Assembly (NCBI GenBank): GCA_903926285.1
Contig: CAIYIP010000466.1
Coordinates: 1 to 6,622 of the forward strand
Source of the DNA: an uncultured Gammaproteobacteria bacterium
GTDB taxonomy: Bacteria > Pseudomonadota > Gammaproteobacteria > Pseudomonadales > Pseudohongiellaceae
Direction of reading: 5' to 3'
DNA: 6,622 nt
Part shown: in pieces, positions 5,913-6,622 of the stretch
How positions within the stretch are numbered: the stretch's first letter is position 1
Layout: each line of letters opens with the position of its first letter
Position numbers and translations under genes: made by a program
Notes under the pieces: model-generated
Told to the model about the DNA's origin: nothing
Databases searched by the model: none
Seen by the model: only the letters and a program-made list of their open reading frames with translations

Positions 5913-6622
5913 ATGCTCGAACCTGAAGAATTAAAAGCGCTGTGTGACCGCATCATCAAGAGCGGTGAGCTTGGGCGTTCACGAACTTATGCCGCGATCC
6001 TGGAGTATCTGGCTGAATGCGCACTGACCAATACCGCGCCCAAGGAAGCGGCGATTGCTGTTGATGTGCTCGGACGTGAAGCCGATTTTGACGTGGGCAA
6101 GGATTCAATTGTCCGGGTTCACATTTATCACTTGCGCAGCAAGCTTGCGACCTACTTTGCGCGCCAGGGTGCGAATGAAAAATACCGGCTCGATATTCCC
6201 AAAGGCCAATACATGCTGGTCAGCAGCCTGAATGTGCCCGCAGCAACTCCCGATCTTTCGCTACCCCCGCAATTAAGTATTACGGGAAAAGCATTAAATC
6301 GCCGTTCGTATACGCCCTGGCTGGCGGGTGCTGCACTTGTCGCGCTTCTGTTGAACATCCTGCTTATGCCGACGGAGCAGGATGTGTTTCTCGCCCCAAA
6401 TCCCTATGCAAAGACTGGCCTGTGGCAAGCGCTGCTCGATGATGAGCTGCCGGTGCTGGTTTTGATTGGCGACTACTACATTATGGGTGAGCTGGATGAA
6501 ACCGGTAATGTCAGCCGCATGGTGCGCGAGTTCGACATCAACTCCAGTCGCGATCTGCAAGTCATGCAGGAGAGTGGCAAAGATCCGGATTACATGAACC
6601 TCGACCTGAGCTATACCCCAAC
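5913..6622 (+). CDS. Membrane-anchored winged-helix transcriptional regulator (ToxR/CadC-like layout), 3' end cut by window
   Basis: The frame is open from ATG 5913 to the window end, giving 236 codons without a stop. An in-frame TAA at 5895-5897 fixes ATG 5913 as the first possible start; no ribosome binding site precedes it. Residues about 22-103 form an OmpR/PhoB-type DNA-binding winged helix: AIAVDVLGREADFDVG (47-62), a recognition helix in SIVRVHIYHLRSKLATYF (65-82), and the wing hairpin YRLDIPKGQYML (91-102), which corresponds to the TVRGVGY wing of OmpR proteins. A Pro-rich linker (about 106-120) leads to one hydrophobic segment (about 134-152, WLAGAALVALLLNILLM) preceded by RR, so the N-terminus should be cytoplasmic. 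Residues from 153 on would be periplasmic and contain LPVLVLIGDYYIMGEL and REFDINSSRDL; I do not recognise this sensor fold. There is no receiver domain, so it is a one-component system. Divergence from the TonB receptor gene suggests, but does not prove, that it controls it. Confidence 0.8.
   Translation, partial: MLEPEELKALCDRIIKSGELGRSRTYAAILEYLAECALTNTAPKEAAIAVDVLGREADFDVGKDSIVRVHIYHLRSKLATYFARQGANEKYRLDIPKGQYMLVSSLNVPAATPDLSLPPQLSITGKALNRRSYTPWLAGAALVALLLNILLMPTEQDVFLAPNPYAKTGLWQALLDDELPVLVLIGDYYIMGELDETGNVSRMVREFDINSSRDLQVMQESGKDPDYMNLDLSYTP

Noticed and set aside
1..6622. CRISPR array, tRNA or rRNA gene, integron attC site, insertion sequence with transposase
   Set aside because: No regularly spaced repeats, no tRNA cloverleaf or rRNA-like stretch, and no transposase reading frame were found on either strand.

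Overview
The window looks like chromosomal DNA of a gammaproteobacterium. The main support is the adjacent dnaB-alr gene pair, an arrangement typical of that class, and a DnaB that closely resembles the enterobacterial and pseudomonad replicative helicases. A marine or saprophytic gammaproteobacterium rich in TonB receptors would fit, but the genus cannot be fixed from the sequence alone.

Layout, left to right. (1) Positions 2-319, plus strand: the C-terminal part of a phospho-receiver domain, whose gene begins before the window. (2) Positions 320-453: a short convergent gap. (3) Positions 454-1611 and 1617-3011, minus strand: alr (alanine racemase) directly downstream of dnaB (replicative helicase), with 5 bp between them, so they are probably translated from one message. 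(4) Positions 3158-5248, minus strand: a TonB-dependent outer-membrane receptor of the FecA-like group, 146 bp upstream of dnaB in the same direction. It occupies the place where rplI usually stands. (5) Positions 5249-5912: a 664-bp divergent intergenic region. It holds a plausible receptor promoter with palindromes and direct repeats, a sharply bounded GC-rich block full of inverted repeats (about 5401-5617), and an AT-rich stretch before the next gene. (6) Positions 5913-6622, plus strand: the first 236 codons of a membrane-anchored one-component regulator. It has an OmpR/CadC-type winged helix, one membrane segment and an extracytoplasmic domain, and it is cut by the window end.

How the parts may work together. 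dnaB and alr are housekeeping genes for replication and for D-alanine supply to peptidoglycan. The receptor and the divergent membrane-bound regulator form a candidate accessory module in which a periplasmic sensor would control an outer-membrane uptake receptor. The receptor lacks the N-terminal signalling domain used in FecI/FecR-type control, so a separate regulator makes sense. The link is inferred from position only. The points most worth a second look are this regulator/receptor pair, the structured GC-rich block between them, and the unusual active-site substitutions in the alanine racemase.
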